A stretch of DNA of 52,587 nucleotides from Anaerobiospirillum succiniciproducens DSM 6400 (lineage in GTDB: Bacteria; Pseudomonadota; Gammaproteobacteria; Enterobacterales; Succinivibrionaceae). The notes beneath the pieces were generated by a model. It made no database searches. It was not told the DNA's origin and saw only the letters and a program-made list of their open reading frames with translations. The stretch is taken from contig NZ_AXWV01000028.1 of the NCBI RefSeq assembly GCF_000482845.1, forward strand, positions 1-52,587, given 5' to 3'. Shown piece by piece: positions 18,111 through 27,433 of the stretch. Each line of letters starts with the position of its first letter. The first letter of the stretch is position 1. The translations under genes were made by a program, and so were the position numbers.

Positions 18111-18851
18111 TTATTTGCCAGTGATTGCGCTATCACGCTCTGCCATTACTTGGTAGATTTCCTTGTTGATGCTCTTGAGCACAGCACAAGGATCAGTTGC
18201 ACGGGTAACTGGACGGCCAATTACTAAGTAGTCAGAGCCAGCCTTAATTGCATCAACTGGTGTCATGATGCGCTTTTGATCGCCTACATCGGAACCAGCT
18301 GGACGAATACCTGGAGTTACAGTAATAAACTTAGAGCCTAACTTCTCTTTAATCAGGCTAACTTCACGTGCTGATGAGACTACACCATCTAAGCCAGCCT
18401 CTTTAGTTAAGGTAGCTAAACGTAATACCTGCTCTTCTGGGCTGCAGTCAATACCAATACCGTTCAGCTGCTCTTGATCCATTGAGGTAAGTACAGTCAC
18501 GCCAATAACAATTGGCTTAGAGGCACTGCTTGGAAGCTTATCAAGCTCATTGCGTACTGTCTCCATCATGACTTTACCGCCAGAGGCATGTACGTTTACC
18601 ATCCATACACCTAAGCTAGCAGCTGCTCGTACTGCCATAGCAGTGGTGTTTGGGATGTCGTGGAATTTTAAGTCTAAGAAGACACGGAAGTTTAAGTCTA
18701 CTAACTTAGATACGAACTGAGGGCCTGCAATAGTAAACAACTCTTTACCTACTTTAAGGTTGCAGGAGCTTGGATCAAGTCTGGATACAAAATCTAAAGC
18801 AGCTGCATCGTTATCGTAGTCGAGTGCGACAATGACCTTTGGATCAAACAT
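18111..18851 (-). CDS. pyrF: Orotidine 5'-phosphate decarboxylase
   Basis: Makes UMP from OMP, the last step of pyrimidine nucleotide synthesis. A 246-residue TIM-barrel protein with substrate Asp11 (VALDYDN), Lys33 (LKVGKELF) and the catalytic [10 protein letters not shown] at 60-69. [20 protein letters not shown] is the phosphate-binding loop and [11 protein letters not shown] the C-terminal strand. AAGGAA precedes the ATG. In E. coli it follows lapB in one operon; here 618 bases intervene. Confidence 0.98.
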   Translation of the reverse strand: MFDPKVIVALDYDNDAAALDFVSRLDPSSCNLKVGKELFTIAGPQFVSKLVDLNFRVFLDLKFHDIPNTTAMAVRAAASLGVWMVNVHASGGKVMMETVRNELDKLPSSASKPIVIGVTVLTSMDQEQLNGIGIDCSPEEQVLRLATLTKEAGLDGVVSSAREVSLIKEKLGSKFITVTPGIRPAGSDVGDQKRIMTPVDAIKAGSDYLVIGRPVTRATDPCAVLKSINKEIYQVMAERDSAITGK

Positions 18852-19469
18852 GTTTAATTCCTTAGCTTACAGGCAGGATATCTAAGTGCAATAACGCAAG
18901 CATGATTAAGCTTGCCTACCCTTAGCTCCTTCTTTTTGGATAGCTCGCAGTTCTTTAAGCTAGCCTCATTATTACAGCTAGCTTAATGTGGCATTGATAT
19001 AGCCTTGTTACTCAAGCTGCAAAGAAAAATCTATCACAGCTTTTAAAATCATCTAGTCCCTGAAGAATAGCTCACAAGCACAGCACTAATCCGCCACAAA
19101 ACGCTTGATGGCTCATAAAATATGGGAATTTGTGCTGAGGGATCACTCGATAATACAACAACTTACAGCTTTAAGGCCAAAATTTTGTTAAATTCGTGCC
19201 TTGTATCTATAGCGCTCAGCGCTTATGAAGCCTTTGGATCTATTAACTACAATCATTAATAAGCTGCTTTGTGCTAATTCTTTATTAGCTACTTTATGAT
19301 TATCCATTGAATCATTGGCAGTAATCCGTAATTAGATTCTTTGTAGCAAAAGTGCTTAATGGCTTTGCAGCTAGCAAGAAATGGTTAGCTGTTTTTTTTT
19401 TGATGGCAGCAGCCAGAGACTGCTGCATCCGTGAGTAGATGGAAGGTGAGATTAACTATGGCTTGAAGT
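18852..19469. other. Gap separating lapB from pyrF
   Basis: AT-rich and without a gene. No clear terminator of lapB was found; a run of nine T residues occurs at 19392-19400 on the plus strand. Confidence 0.4.
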
Positions 19470-20645
19470 TTAGTCGCCGTCGAGTGAGTGCTTTGGACGA
19501 ATGGTGTCAAAGCGGCGGCAAGATGGACATTGCCAGAACATCATGCTCGATTCAAAGCCACATGAGGAGCATGAGAACTTATGGTTAGATGCAATACGAG
19601 CGTCGATAATGCTCTTAAGCTGCATCACGGTTTCGCTTTCACCTTGGGTGCTCTGACAATTAGTTCTAAAGCCCATATAGGCAGAGAACAGCTTGATATT
19701 TGGTCTTTCATTGATGAAGCTTAAGTACAGCTTCTGAGCCTCTTCATTGCCTTGAGTCTTATAAACCACATCGCAAAGCTCTGCTAAAACAGCTGCTGAA
19801 CTAGTCTTCTTAGCTAATGACTCTAAGGTGCTCTTGTATAGTGGGTCTGTTTTTTCTAATCCGCACTTGCTTAAAAGCTCGAGGCAGAACATACCTGAGT
19901 TTTTATCTTTAGAGGCGATCTTTTCAATAATCTCGACCACCTTGCTGCTTACGTCCGGTCCACCCTCTTTAATCTTAATCTCACAGAGCATGATCAAAGG
20001 ACGGATAGCATTCTCAGAGAACTCTTGAGCACTGTTAAGACGCTTAGTAGCCTCTTTGATTCGTCCTGAATCAATATCCTGCAGTGCAAGTTCACAGTAG
20101 TAGTGAGATAGGCTATTAAGCTCAGATGGTCCGAGCACATCTTTATGCTCGCTACCTAACTCAATGGCTTTTTCAAAGTCACGCACCTGCTCATACAGCT
20201 TAATGAGCATACGCACAGAGCTTTTATGCTGTCTTGGGATTTCAACTAACTCAAGCAAAATAGCCTCAGCACGGTCTAAAAGACCAGCACTGATAAAGTC
20301 AGTTGCTAGCTCAAGCTGAGCCATTTCACTTTCAAAAGGCTCGGCGCTGTCATTGTTAGCAAGGGAAGTATGCAAGGAGATAGCTCTATCTACCTCACCA
20401 CGTTGTCTGAAGAGATTGCCAAGAGCTAAAGAGGACTCAAAGGAAGGATTGCCTGAGTCTAAGTATGCAATGAACTGATCTACAGCTTGGTCTTTATCGT
20501 TATTGATAAAGAAGTCCACGCCGCGCAGGTAGTTCTTAGTCTGCTCGGTCTTTTCACCTGCTCGCTTTACGTTATATGAGTTGCGGCCCATATAGTATCC
20601 GTATGCTGCAGCTATAGGCAAAAGTAAAAAGAGTAGTTCAAACAT
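19470..20645 (-). CDS. lapB: Lipopolysaccharide assembly protein B (LapB/YciM)
   Basis: 391-residue inner-membrane protein that, in E. coli, couples LPS synthesis to demand by presenting LpxC to FtsH. It has an N-terminal membrane helix (FELLFLLLPIAAAYGYYMG), a cytoplasmic array of TPR-like helical pairs (about 35-345) and a C-terminal rubredoxin-type metal site, CSSCGFES then WQCPSCRRFDTIRP, giving two CxxC pairs. The length is that of the family (389 in E. coli). Order lapA-lapB-pyrF on one strand is as in enterobacteria, although the genes are spaced far apart. Confidence 0.95.
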   Translation of the reverse strand: MFELLFLLLPIAAAYGYYMGRNSYNVKRAGEKTEQTKNYLRGVDFFINNDKDQAVDQFIAYLDSGNPSFESSLALGNLFRQRGEVDRAISLHTSLANNDSAEPFESEMAQLELATDFISAGLLDRAEAILLELVEIPRQHKSSVRMLIKLYEQVRDFEKAIELGSEHKDVLGPSELNSLSHYYCELALQDIDSGRIKEATKRLNSAQEFSENAIRPLIMLCEIKIKEGGPDVSSKVVEIIEKIASKDKNSGMFCLELLSKCGLEKTDPLYKSTLESLAKKTSSAAVLAELCDVVYKTQGNEEAQKLYLSFINERPNIKLFSAYMGFRTNCQSTQGESETVMQLKSIIDARIASNHKFSCSSCGFESSMMFWQCPSCRRFDTIRPKHSLDGD

Positions 20646-20944
20646 GCACGCCTAGCTCGTAGAGCGAATTAGAAAGCAGCATATACTCAATGGTATACGC
20701 CATGATAATTACATTGTACAAGCAATAGTAATAATAATTCCAATTGTCAGCTGATTTTAGTTCATTAGCTTCATTGCAAGTAGATATCTATCTTCTACTC
20801 AGCTGAACATACTTAGTAATATCAGAAATCTTTTGCTTGTGTAAATGACAAAAGCCGTCACCTGTCTGCAACAAAAGAGCGACAGGAGACGGCTTCAAGC
20901 TTAAAACTTGTAACTTTTCTTAGCTTATGCTGACAAGATAATTC
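20646..20944. other. Gap between lapA and lapB with a terminator
   Basis: 299 bases, no gene. It includes the terminator at 20848-20897 and presumably a separate lapB promoter. Confidence 0.5.
20848..20897 (-). terminator. Terminator-like hairpin after lapA
   Basis: AAGCCGTC.CCTGTC and GACAGG.GACGGCTT pair (about 15 bp with one mismatch) around a 15-base loop. On the minus strand it is followed by TTTTGTCATTT. It would end lapA transcription before lapB. Confidence 0.8.
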
Positions 20945-21298
20945 TTACTTTGCAGGTGCTTCTACCTTAACATCAGCTGCTTTCTTGTCATTTGCAGCAT
21001 TGGCCTCAGCGTCGTGCTTAGCCTTGTCGATTGCCTTGGCTGCCTCTTTCTTCACTTTCTTAGCTTCGCTCTTAGCGTTATGAGCACGAGCCCACATCTT
21101 CATGGTGAAGACTAAGGAGATGTAAAGTCCAACAATAATGCCGACAATCAGGCCAATAACCATCACCATTGCCAGTGAGAGGTCTGCCTTAACAAAGAGG
21201 AAATCGAAAGTAACGATTGACTCATTAGCAGAACCGATGGTTAAACCTAAGATGCAGAACAAAATAAGTACGATGACGTAAAGCCAAAACTTCAGCAT
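20945..21298 (-). CDS. lapA: Lipopolysaccharide assembly protein A (LapA/YciS)
   Basis: 117-residue DUF1049 protein with two N-terminal membrane helices (MLKFWLYVIVLILFCILGLTI and LSLAMVMVIGLIVGIIVGLYI) separated by the SANESIVTFDFLFVKA strand typical of the family. A cytoplasmic Lys/Ala-rich helix follows and is longer than in E. coli. LapA works with LapB in LPS assembly. The open frame reaches a TTG at 21310; the ATG at 21298 matches the family start. Confidence 0.9.
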   Translation of the reverse strand: MLKFWLYVIVLILFCILGLTIGSANESIVTFDFLFVKADLSLAMVMVIGLIVGIIVGLYISLVFTMKMWARAHNAKSEAKKVKKEAAKAIDKAKHDAEANAANDKKAADVKVEAPAK

Positions 21299-21658
21299 AG
21301 TGACACCCAATTATAGTTATCCATTTGCTCAAAAAAGCATGCCGCATTATAGCAAAATAATCTACATTCCCTAGTTTGAGAAACTAAGCTTGCAGCCTTA
21401 AGTCACGCTTTTTGCGACATTAAGCATCTTTTTGCTCAATAAAACATCCAAACTATCTGCAAAATTGCATTGCTGTAGACCCCATGAGAAAAAAGTCTAG
21501 CAAAAAGACAACTTAGCTTGCCCACCTCTAAAGATAACGCGCTTTGGTCAACTTATTTAAAGCTAACGCGGCGTTGCCAACTTATTTAAAGCCAACGCGG
21601 CGTTGCCAACTTATGTAAAGCTAACACGCTTTGGTCAACTTATTTGGTAAGTGTTGGC
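21299..21658. other. Intergenic region between pflA and lapA
   Basis: Mostly taken up by the 29-bp array at 21533-21671. No terminator with a T-run was recognised after pflA. Confidence 0.5.
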
Positions 21659-21671
21659 CTACTTCTTTAAA
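21533..21671. repeat. 29-bp tandem array, 4 copies, running into the pflA 3' end
   Basis: Units begin at 21533, 21562, 21591 and 21620, each with CAACTTAT.TAAAG and an AACGCGGCGTTGCC- or AACGCGCTTTGGTC-type half. The last codons and stop of pflA (21651-21671) match the unit at about 17 of 21 positions, which suggests the array arose from the gene end. Confidence 0.9.
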
Positions 21672-22423
21672 GATGCCTCATACTCAGCATAAGACTGTAC
21701 GCCTAAGATGCGTTTGGCATTGTCCACACGCTCCTGTGAAGGAGTCTCAACATCCTTGAGCTTGTAAGGAATGCCCATCTCTTCATACTTGAATGAGCCA
21801 AAGCTGTGGTATGGCAGTACTTCAACACGCTTAACGTTCTTAAGCTCCTTGATGAAGTCTGCAGTCTTTTGCAGATATACATCATTATCGGTGTAGCCTG
21901 GAACTAAAACATGGCGAATCCAGACATCCTTGCCAATCTCACTTAAGTAACGGGCACAATCTAAGATGTTTGTGTTCTCAAGCTTAGTGAGCTCAACGTG
22001 CTTTTCGTTATCGATATGCTTGATATCGAGCATGACCAGATCGGTATACTTCATGAGCTCATTGAACTGAGAGAAGAAAGGCTCTTCACGAGTAAATGGA
22101 GCTGCACAAGTATCCAGACAGGTGTTAATACCTTCTGCCTTTAAAGCCTTGAAGAACTCAACTAAGAACTCGATCTGCACTAAAGGCTCGCCACCTGAAA
22201 CAGTAACGCCACCTTGCTCACCCCAGTATGTCTTGTAACGCAGGGCACGCTTGATAATTTGGTCTACAGTGTACTCTTCACCTGCATCATGAATCTTCCA
22301 AGTATCAGGATTGTGACAGTATAGACAGCGCATCTTGCAGCCTTGCATAAAGACTACAAAGCGAATACCTGGGCCATCTACGGAACCAAAGGTTTCGAAA
22401 GAGTGAACTCGTGCTGTGGTCAT
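21659..22423 (-). CDS. pflA: Pyruvate formate-lyase activating enzyme
   Basis: Radical-SAM enzyme that puts the glycyl radical on PflB. 254 residues. CKMRCLYC (residues 30-37) is the CxxxCxxC [4Fe-4S] motif. GGVTVSGGEPLVQ is the SAM-binding GGE segment; LDTCAAP, VMLDIKHID and RHVLVPGYTD are conserved in the family. YHSFGSFKYEEMGIPY is the substrate-side C-terminal motif. AAGGTAAGG precedes the ATG. It lies on the same strand downstream of pflB but 734 bases away, beyond a terminator. Confidence 0.97.
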   Translation of the reverse strand: MTTARVHSFETFGSVDGPGIRFVVFMQGCKMRCLYCHNPDTWKIHDAGEEYTVDQIIKRALRYKTYWGEQGGVTVSGGEPLVQIEFLVEFFKALKAEGINTCLDTCAAPFTREEPFFSQFNELMKYTDLVMLDIKHIDNEKHVELTKLENTNILDCARYLSEIGKDVWIRHVLVPGYTDNDVYLQKTADFIKELKNVKRVEVLPYHSFGSFKYEEMGIPYKLKDVETPSQERVDNAKRILGVQSYAEYEASLKK

Positions 22424-22732
22424 AACCTTACCTTAAAATGTGGAAGACAAGTAAAGAGAACCTATCTGAACTATGTCTAACTGCAGATAAATAGATGAAG
22501 CCATGAAGGTGCACTACTTTAATATATGCATCCAACGGCCAAAACATGGACCAATGCCATAGCGACATTAGCCTCTTGAAATACTATTGCACGCAAAGCA
22601 AAAAGACCCTTGCTAAATCTCTTTGCACTAACTTTAAGTAGTTTGCATGAAATAAGTAGCGTGAACAAATCCAGATCTAAAGAACTGCTGCTGAGCAAAT
22701 TCTTCTTGATTTACCAAAACTGCGGCGAGGGT

Positions 22733-22862
22733 GTTATCCAACATCGGATATGGAGTTATTACCGATCGGCGATGAAGTTATCCCACATCGTATTGGAGTT
22801 ATCCAGCTTCGACTATGGTGATACCAACATCGGATATGGAGTTATCCAACTTAGGCGATGAA
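22733..22862. repeat. 21-22 bp tandem array, 6 copies
   Basis: Units start at 22733, 22755, 22777, 22798, 22820 and 22841, with consensus GTTATCCAACATCGG.TATGGA and several substitutions per unit. Confidence 0.85.
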
Positions 22863-23080
22863 GATATCAATAACTACTGCCTAGGTACGGGCAAATCAAG
22901 AAAAACTTATCTTAGCATTACTTGCATCAAGCAAGTAAGTAAGTGGATGGTTAGGCTAATACCTGACTGTCTTGCTCTTTGGGCTTGCTAGTTACTAGCC
23001 GCTTGCCTGCTTACGTGTACTGAGCTTGTTATTGTCTTGTGAGTAATTCAGTAGGCTTATTTTGCATTTGCGCTAGCCAT

Positions 23081-23111
23081 AAAAAAGGCGGCCAAGTGGC
23101 CGCCCTTTTTT
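23081..23111 (-). terminator. Bidirectional terminator of pflB
   Basis: AAAAAAGGCGGCCA and TGGCCGCCCTTTTTT pair around a very short loop. It lies 47 bases beyond the pflB stop. Confidence 0.95.
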
Positions 23112-23157
23112 AGGCTAAATTAAGCCTTGCTTGCACTAAATCAACATTAGAGTTGAA

Positions 23158-25404
23158 TTACATGCTCTTATGGCAAGTACGTGCAATAACGTCTAACTGC
23201 TGCTCATGGGTTAAGTCGATGAACTTAACAGCGTAGCCAGATACACGGATGGTGAAGTTTGCGTACTCAGGCTTCTCTGGGTGCTCCATAGCGTCGATGA
23301 GCTTCTCAGTACCGAATACGTTAACGTTCAGGTGGTGTGCACCCTGCTCGAAGTAGCCATCCATTACCTGTACGAGCTTGTTGGTACGCTCGCCTAAGTC
23401 GTGACCTAAAGCATCTGGAGAGATGGTCTGGGTGTTAGAGATACCGTCTAAAGCGTACTCGTATGGGAGCTTAGCTACAGAGTTTAAGGAGGCTAATAAG
23501 CCAGACTTCTCAGCACCATATGATGGGTTAGCACCTGGAGCTAAAGGCTCGCCAGCCTTACGGCCATCAGGTAATGAACCAGTTGCCTTACCATAAACCA
23601 CGTTAGAAGTAATGGTTAAGATAGAGGTGGTTGGCTCAGAGTTACGGTAAGTGTGGTACTTCTTGATCTTGTTTAAGAAGGTCTTTAATAACCAAACTGC
23701 CATCTCATCAGCACGGTCATCATCGTTACCGTAGCGTGGGAAGTCACCGGTGGTCTCGTAGTCAACTACAACACCCTGCTCGTTGCGGATGCACTTAACC
23801 TTGGCGTACTTGATAGCGCACAGGGAGTCAACCACGTGTGAGAAGCCAGCGATACCAGTTGCGAAGGTACGACGTACATCGGTATCGATGAGGGCCATCT
23901 CAGCAGCCTCGTAGAAGTACTTGTCGTGCATGAAGTGGATGAGGTTCAGTACGTTTACGTACAGGCCTGCAAGCCAATCCATCATAACATCGTAACGCTC
24001 CATAACCTCATCAAAGTCGAGGTACTCGGAGGTGATTGGACGGTACTTAGGACCAACCTGAACTAATGACTTCTCGTCAACACCGCCGTTGATTGCGTAA
24101 AGCATGCACTTAGCGAGGTTAGCACGTGCACCGAAGAACTGCATTTCCTTACCGGTCTCAGTTGCAGATACGCAGCAGCAGATGGAGTAATCATCGCCCC
24201 AGATTGGACGCATTACGTCGTCGTTCTCGTACTGAACAGAAGAGGTCAGGATAGAGATCTTAGCTGAGTAATCGCGGAAGCCCTGTGGCAGGTTCTTGGA
24301 GTACAGAACAGTTAAGTTAGGCTCTGGAGCTGGGCCCATGTTCTCTAAGGTGTGCAGGAAGCGGAAGTCGTTCTTGGTAACCATTGAACGGCCGTCCATG
24401 CCTAAGCCTGCCATCTCTAAGGTAGCCCATACTGGATCGCCTGAGAAGAGCTGGTTGTATGAAGGGATACGGGCAAACTTGACCATACGGAACTTCATAA
24501 CGATGTGGTCAACGAGCTCCTGAGCCTCAGACTCAGTTAAGGTACCCTCGTTGAGATCACGCTCAATGTAGATGTCCAGGAAGGTAGCGATACGACCTAC
24601 GGACATAGCAGCGCCGTTCTGGGTCTTGATAGCAGCTAAGTAGCCGAAGTATAACCACTGGAAGGCCTCACGAGCATTCTGAGCTGGGCCAGAAATGTCG
24701 TAACCGTAAGTAGCAGCCATCTCCTTCATTGCAGCTAAAGCACGGATCTGCTCGGAGATCTCTTCACGCTGACGAATGATGTCGTCGGTCATGATGCCGC
24801 AACCGCATAAAGATAAGTCTTCCTTCTTCTTAGCGATTAAGAAGTCGATACCGTATAAAGCAACACGACGGTAGTCACCAACGATACGGCCACGGCCATA
24901 AGTATCTGGAAGACCAGTAATGATCTTGTTCTTACGAGCAGCACGCATCTCTGGAGTGTAAGCATCGAATACACCCTGGTTGTGGGTCTTACGATACTCG
25001 TTGAAGATTTGCTCGTACTTTGGATTTGGGGTGTAACCGTAGGTGGTGCAAGCCTCCTGGGCCATCTTGATACCACCGTATGGCATGAAAGCACGCTTTA
25101 AAGGCTTGTCAGTCTGTAAACCAACAACCTTCTCAAGATCCTTGGTGCCTTCGCCAATGTAGCCTGGACCGTAAGCGTTGATGCTTGAAACGATCTCAGT
25201 TTCCATATCGAGAACGCCACCCTTTGCACGCTCTTGCTTCTGCAGATCCTGTAACAGGCCCCAGAGCTTATCGGTGTTATCGGTAGCTGGAGCTAAGAAG
25301 GACTCATCGCCGTTGTACTGAGTGTAGTTGTTCTGAATAAAGTCACGAACATCAATCTCGTCAACCCAGTGAGTGCCCTTAAAACCACGCCATTCTGTTC
25401 TCAT
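23158..25404 (-). CDS. pflB: Formate C-acetyltransferase (pyruvate formate-lyase)
   Basis: Glycyl-radical enzyme that splits pyruvate into formate and acetyl-CoA in anaerobic fermentation. 748 residues (760 in E. coli). Catalytic cysteines sit in [23 protein letters not shown]; Cys410-Cys411 correspond to the E. coli C418-C419 pair, with an extra Cys409 before them. The glycyl-radical site is TIRVSGYAV with Gly723, 25 residues from the end. [10 protein letters not shown] and [19 protein letters not shown] are further family blocks. A good GGAG lies upstream of the ATG. The 3'-adjacent pflA supplies the activase. Codon use looks strongly biased, as expected for an abundant protein. Confidence 0.98.
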   Translation of the reverse strand: MRTEWRGFKGTHWVDEIDVRDFIQNNYTQYNGDESFLAPATDNTDKLWGLLQDLQKQERAKGGVLDMETEIVSSINAYGPGYIGEGTKDLEKVVGLQTDKPLKRAFMPYGGIKMAQEACTTYGYTPNPKYEQIFNEYRKTHNQGVFDAYTPEMRAARKNKIITGLPDTYGRGRIVGDYRRVALYGIDFLIAKKKEDLSLCGCGIMTDDIIRQREEISEQIRALAAMKEMAATYGYDISGPAQNAREAFQWLYFGYLAAIKTQNGAAMSVGRIATFLDIYIERDLNEGTLTESEAQELVDHIVMKFRMVKFARIPSYNQLFSGDPVWATLEMAGLGMDGRSMVTKNDFRFLHTLENMGPAPEPNLTVLYSKNLPQGFRDYSAKISILTSSVQYENDDVMRPIWGDDYSICCCVSATETGKEMQFFGARANLAKCMLYAINGGVDEKSLVQVGPKYRPITSEYLDFDEVMERYDVMMDWLAGLYVNVLNLIHFMHDKYFYEAAEMALIDTDVRRTFATGIAGFSHVVDSLCAIKYAKVKCIRNEQGVVVDYETTGDFPRYGNDDDRADEMAVWLLKTFLNKIKKYHTYRNSEPTTSILTITSNVVYGKATGSLPDGRKAGEPLAPGANPSYGAEKSGLLASLNSVAKLPYEYALDGISNTQTISPDALGHDLGERTNKLVQVMDGYFEQGAHHLNVNVFGTEKLIDAMEHPEKPEYANFTIRVSGYAVKFIDLTHEQQLDVIARTCHKSM

Positions 25405-26796
25405 AAAAATCTCCTGTGAGAAGTACAGAAACTTAGATCTTTTAACAGTTCACAAAGTGTTGCGACAATTTAGCGACCTACACTAGCAACCTTGGTAGCT
25501 TGCAAGTTGTAGTGTGCAATTTCACACCACCATATCGGTCAACTTTAAACACGAAAACCTGACTGTTGAGACTCAAGCACTTAGCTTGAGGTTTTGCATC
25601 CATTTGGAGCAATTTGCTAAAGACTCTCAACTAACGTCAACAATTTTGTGAACCAAATCAAAACTATGGGTTCATTATTCTCCTGTACTTGACAAAAAAC
25701 AATCAAAACATGCAAATCAAGCATTTTTTTAGTTACTTGTGCAAAAGCCTCAAAACACCTCACAAATCGCATATACATCAGCTTTTAACCATATTTATCA
25801 CTAAGATCACAAGATCTTAACAAGAGACCTCTTCTAGCTGTTTGTAAACTTATTATTTTGCCCTCCCCCGCAAGCCCAACCCCATTACAAATGGCGGATA
25901 TAAGCACTTCGTGAAAATATTTTTCACCACTTATCAGCATCAAAGATCAGCACATTTCACCCTCAAAACCCCCTCTTTGATAAATCCTTTAATTAAGTAA
26001 CTCCTTTAATAAATTAAGTTTAATAATTACTTGTAGCTAACACTATCCATAAAGCTGATATTTATCGCATTTATTACACTTTTAAACAACATAATGCGAT
26101 GCCTCAAATAGCCATCATCCTTAACAAATTGAACACAAAAACCAATTAAAAAATTTTTCCTTAGCTATCATTTTTGATTACAAATACCGATGGCACTAAA
26201 AACATCTTATATACAAGTGTACAAGTACACACTTTGCAAATATTTCCCTTATATATGCTTTTGATGATTAATCTTGCTACACAGTTAAGCTGACTTTCAT
26301 TTATGATTAAAAGTGAGCAATTTTTGCAAAACATCCAAGTTAGTCTAAACTAACTGTTTTTACATAAATTCCATAAGTTTTACTTATACATCATTAGCAA
26401 TTTGGCTCAAAATAGCCTCTTCAATCGAGCAGAATCATCCTCTCAAAGAGAGCCACAGCATGAAAATTTACTCCACAAATTGCTACAACCTAATTATTTC
26501 CTCCAATAGATCGTGACAACATGCCGTCCAACGACACTAAGCAACGCCCTCAAAAGCTCGATAAATAAGCCATTTAAATACTTTTTTGCGCAGCAATGGC
26601 TCTGCCTACTAAGCCACAAGATGTTGAGTTCTTGCGGAATCTTGCAGCTTACCAAGGGCAAAATCACTGTTAAATGCTTTTGCAAAGAGAGAATAATGCA
26701 AGGATAGCTTGTGAATGCAGCACCGCACGCGAAGCAACTGCAGCATCTACTGCAGATATCAGCTGCAATGCATAGATTATCGATGACGATATATAA

Positions 26797-26866
26797 GCTA
26801 TTGAGTGGAGCGGTAGAGGGGGAGATAGAGCGCTATTGAGCGTAGCGTTAGAGGGAAAAATAGAGT
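26797..26866. repeat. 35-bp tandem repeat, 2 copies
   Basis: Units 26797-26831 and 26832-26866, each starting GCTATTGAG and containing TAGAGGG and ATAGAG, with about seven mismatches. Confidence 0.85.
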
Positions 26867-26870
26867 GCTT

Positions 26871-26918
26871 TTATGTAAAGAAGAACCAGCGGTGATATCT
26901 TCCCGCTGGTCTACATAA
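26871..26918. other. Long hairpin without T-run
   Basis: TTATGTA (26871-26877) pairs with TACATAA (26912-26918), enclosing ACCAGCGG/CCGCTGGT (26885-26910). A cruciform or RNA structure is possible, but there is no gene nearby that it would obviously terminate. Confidence 0.6.
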
Positions 26919-27162
26919 CACTGTAATCAGTAAAGCTGCATTTCGCAGCTAAAAGAGGTGCGATTAATAGAAGCGAGAGCTGCTAAAAATCTGCGCAAGC
27001 CTGGAGAATTGCTTGGCGCTTAAACTTAGGTTGCAAAGTATCTAACAGCCGCAAACACGGTTGCAGAAGTATTCGATGCTGCTGCGATACTTTGCCGAAA
27101 ATCGCTTAACTTACTCAAAGCTATCAAAGCTACCTAGATCAGAGCTTGTGATGCTTTTCAAA

Positions 27163-27258
27163 AGCATGTTTGTGCTACCTTCTGATAGCACGCTTGAGGT
27201 GCTAGCCCATAGCATGCTTAAGATGCATTCTAATAGCACTCTCATGCTGCTCATTTAG
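27163..27258. repeat. 24-bp tandem array, 4 copies
   Basis: Units at 27163, 27187, 27211 and 27235 share AGCA.G.TT...GTGCT with considerable divergence; a related partial unit precedes at 27141. The period is a multiple of three, which explains the open frame here. Confidence 0.75.
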
Positions 27259-27433
27259 CTCGCTATCATGACCCAAGATCAGTAGGTATGCAGCCGATAA
27301 AGATCTCTGAATGCTGTTTTATAAGATCACCGCTCACCGCATCTAAGAGCTCTTGGATGCTTGATATCTAGCTGTCGTGCTTGGTGATACTGCTGCTACG
27401 CTGCAGCAGTATTGAGTAAGTGAGTATGTTTGT

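Larger units (their letters stand above)
22424..23157. other. Gap between pflB and pflA
   Basis: Contains the pflB terminator (23081-23111) and a six-copy 21-22 bp array (22733-22862). The 83-codon plus-strand frame across the array is a by-product of the repeat. Confidence 0.6.
25405..27433. other. 2-kb intergenic region upstream of pflB
   Basis: AT-rich gap without a gene. It contains a palindrome GTGTGCAATTTCACAC near the pflB promoter, a 12-of-14 match to the ACTTGTATACAAGT palindrome at 26205-26218 followed by GTGTACAAGTACAC (26217-26230), a strong hairpin (26871-26918) and two tandem arrays. The pflB promoter must lie here; no clear FNR or ArcA box could be assigned by eye. Confidence 0.5.

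Noticed and set aside
19392..19400. A run of nine T residues as a terminator
   Set aside because: No stable stem precedes it on the plus strand, and no plus-strand gene ends nearby.
25511..25530. GTGTGCAATTTCACAC as a CRP site
   Set aside because: The spacing between the TGTG and CACA halves is 6 rather than the 8 found in CRP sites.
25405..26500. FNR or ArcA boxes upstream of pflB
   Set aside because: Single TTGAT-like half sites occur, but none forms a correctly spaced pair. Regulation by these factors is expected but not shown by eye.
27061..27258. A 65-codon plus-strand frame
   Set aside because: It overlaps the 24-bp array, whose period keeps the frame open; no ribosome binding site.
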